This document shows, one piece after another, positions 5,026 to 6,074 of a stretch of DNA of 6,074 nt. Source of the stretch: an uncultured Treponema sp. (GTDB lineage: Bacteria > Spirochaetota > Spirochaetia > Treponematales > Treponemataceae); contig CALINC010000078.1 in assembly GCA_938045195.1 (NCBI GenBank), forward strand, positions 1 to 6,074, written 5' to 3'. Each line of letters starts with the position of its first letter. The stretch's first letter is position 1. The notes below the pieces were generated by a model. It worked only from the letters and a program-made list of their open reading frames with translations. It searched no databases and was not told the DNA's origin. Both the position numbers and the translations under genes were made by a program.

Positions 5026-5076
5026 AAATTCACAGCGCCTACTATTACTATTACTAAATTTATATTATAATAAAGA
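5026..5076 (+). promoter_or_regulatory. Basal unwinding element: DnaA-box-like site, GC bridge, six DnaA-trios, AT-rich run
   Basis: In order: AAATTCACA (5026-5034, a box with mismatches in the first two bases), GCGCC (5035-5039), CTACTATTACTATTACTA (5039-5056), and the A/T-only AATTTATATTATAATAAA (5057-5074). On the complementary strand the 18 bases read as six TAG/TAA triplets, the DnaA-trio pattern bound by single-stranded DnaA oligomers. From memory the B. subtilis origin has the same order and a near-identical TACTATTACT run after its GC-rich bridge. This should be the melting site. Confidence 0.75.
5066..5071 (+). promoter_or_regulatory. Possible -10 element for dnaN inside the AT-rich unwinding stretch
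   Basis: TATAAT matches the -10 consensus fully and lies 27 bp before the dnaN ATG. The bases 16-18 bp upstream of it are the DnaA-trios and show no -35 match, so the assignment is weak. If real, initiation at the origin and dnaN transcription would share the same DNA. Confidence 0.4.
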
Positions 5077-5098
5077 TAACCTCTTTTTAGGAGAAATC

Positions 5099-6074
5099 AT
5101 GAAATTTACATTTACTAAAGAAGTTTTACTGAAAGAAATGGCTATTGCTCAAGAAATCATTTCAAACAAAACGGCAATATCCATACTATCAAATGTCCTG
5201 CTCATAGCAAAAGAAGGAAGTTTAACAATCCGTGCAACGGACATAAAAGTAGCCTTTGAAACAAAAATTCCCGTCGATGTTGCCGAAGAAGGTGCAACAA
5301 CCGTATTCTGTGATAAATTTACCAGCATTATCGCTTCAATGCCTTCAGGCGAAATAGAAGCGGAGCAAAAAGATCAAAAACTCATTATCCGTTCCATCAG
5401 CAAAAAAGCGAAATTCTCTCTTAAAACTATATCAGATAACGACTTTCCTCCCTTTACCGATTCTTCAAATACTCAGTTCTTTGAAGTTCCCGCAAAAGAA
5501 TTTAAAGAAATGATAACTCAAACGATTTTCGCTGTTTCCGATGATGAAACTCGTTACTTTATGAACGGTGTCTACATGGAAAAGAAAGAAAATAATCTGA
5601 TTTTTGCAGCTACCGATGGCAGAAGATTGGCATTTATTCAACATGATTTCGGAATTGCTTTACCTGACTTCAAAGGAAGCATTATTCCTCCTAAAATTCT
5701 TTCTATTGTGCAACGTCGATCTTCGGAAGAAGGTATGATTTCTATCGGAATAAGCGAAAAAAATATATTCTTCCGCTTCAATGCTTATAACTTCTCCTCA
5801 GTTCTAATAGACGGTCAATTCCCGAACTATGAACGAGTTATTCCCGAATCTCAAGAACATCATTTTGAAGCCCAATGTGATGATTTCTTACAGGCTTTAA
5901 AAAGAGTTGCCTTACTTGTAGAACAAAAATCAAAACGGATATTCTTAAAAATTTCTGCCGGCACGCTCTCCATCACGTCAAATGAAAATGAACTTGGAAC
6001 GGCAAACGAAGAAATTCCCTGTAAATATGAAGGTGAAGAAATAACCATCGCCTTAAACTATATGTATCTTGAAG
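5099..6074 (+). CDS. dnaN: DNA polymerase III subunit beta (sliding clamp), 3' end cut by window
   Basis: The beta clamp is a ring-shaped homodimer that tethers DNA polymerase III to its template. 325 residues are visible of an expected 365-370, so roughly the last 40, including the C-terminal tail, lie outside. Recognisable clamp features are SNKTAISILSNVLL (22-35), the domain-2 motif SDDETRYFMNGVYM (147-160), ATDGRRLAF (171-179) and IDGQFPNYERVIP (237-249). The frame is open throughout. AGGAG (5089-5093) lies 5 nt before the ATG, fixing the start. The gene sits directly downstream of the putative oriC and reads away from it, a common bacterial arrangement, though usually with dnaA on the other side; here the other side is the AT-rich cassette. 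Codon and base use look like normal chromosome for the organism. Confidence 0.95.
   Translation, partial: MKFTFTKEVLLKEMAIAQEIISNKTAISILSNVLLIAKEGSLTIRATDIKVAFETKIPVDVAEEGATTVFCDKFTSIIASMPSGEIEAEQKDQKLIIRSISKKAKFSLKTISDNDFPPFTDSSNTQFFEVPAKEFKEMITQTIFAVSDDETRYFMNGVYMEKKENNLIFAATDGRRLAFIQHDFGIALPDFKGSIIPPKILSIVQRRSSEEGMISIGISEKNIFFRFNAYNFSSVLIDGQFPNYERVIPESQEHHFEAQCDDFLQALKRVALLVEQKSKRIFLKISAGTLSITSNENELGTANEEIPCKYEGEEITIALNYMYLE

Larger units (their letters stand above)
4863..5076 (+). other. Putative chromosomal replication origin (oriC) upstream of dnaN
   Basis: The non-coding DNA before dnaN contains DnaA-box-like 9-mers in the TGTGNATAA orientation: TGTTCATAA (4863-4871, one mismatch), TCTGCATAA (4874-4882, one mismatch), TGTGCATAA (4936-4944, perfect) and TGTGAACAA (4955-4963, two mismatches to TGTGGATAA). 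They are followed by a box-like 9-mer, a GC-rich bridge, six DnaA-trios and an AT-rich run (5026-5076). dnaN and the leftward cassette diverge from this region. dnaA itself is not in the window. Cumulative GC skew of the whole chromosome would confirm or refute the call. Confidence 0.7.

Noticed and set aside
5860..6048. 62-codon minus-strand reading frame
   Set aside because: Antisense shadow of dnaN, whose plus-strand frame has clear clamp motifs across this interval.

Overview
The window looks like spirochaete DNA, most likely from a Treponema. This rests on general resemblance of the partial DnaN protein and on the mixed base composition, not on a database match. It has three parts: a sialic-acid-synthase-type gene at the left edge (minus strand, 1-1114), a four-gene AT-rich cassette on the minus strand (4647 down to 1683), and the start of the DNA polymerase III beta-clamp gene dnaN on the plus strand (from 5099). 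The non-coding DNA in front of dnaN has the features of a chromosomal replication origin, so dnaN and the cassette are both transcribed away from a putative oriC.

Region by region. 1-1114 encodes a NeuB/PseI/SpsE-type nonulosonic acid synthase cut by the window edge a little before its end. 1115-1682 is non-coding. It holds a weak promoter, what may be a tiny transposase remnant, and a clear 140-bp MITE-like element (1332-1471) with 15-bp terminal inverted repeats and a perfect 9-bp target duplication. 1683-4647 is a tightly packed operon in the order (5'->3' on the minus strand): a 116-aa protein starting Met-Gly-Ser-Ala-Gly; a PfkB-like sugar/nucleoside kinase fused to a nucleoside 2-deoxyribosyltransferase (NDT) domain; a QueC-like 7-deazaguanine enzyme; and an OGG-type helix-hairpin-helix DNA glycosylase. 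A near-consensus promoter (TTGACT, 17 bp, TATAAT) sits just upstream, with a 12-bp palindrome beside it. 4716-4738 is an inverted copy of the MITE's right end. 4863-5076 holds DnaA-box-like sequences, then a DnaA-box/GC-rich/DnaA-trio/AT-rich series that closely follows the Bacillus subtilis unwinding element. dnaN follows.

The cassette is the main point of interest. QueC-like and OGG-like genes are known together as ancillary genes (cap9, cap11) of type IV CBASS antiphage systems, and a QueC-like gene (qatC) is part of Qat. Neither a CD-NTase nor QatA/QatD is present here. The QueC+OGG pair is instead coupled to a PfkB-NDT fusion and a small protein with a flexible Gly-rich N-terminus. QueC-like defence enzymes have been reported to attach a deazaguanine to a protein N-terminal glycine, so the 116-aa protein is a good candidate substrate and the NDT domain a candidate effector. 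This is inference: the sequence shows the gene set, the intact catalytic residues and the tight coupling, but not the function. An alternative reading is a small pathway that makes, attaches, phosphorylates and excises a modified base.
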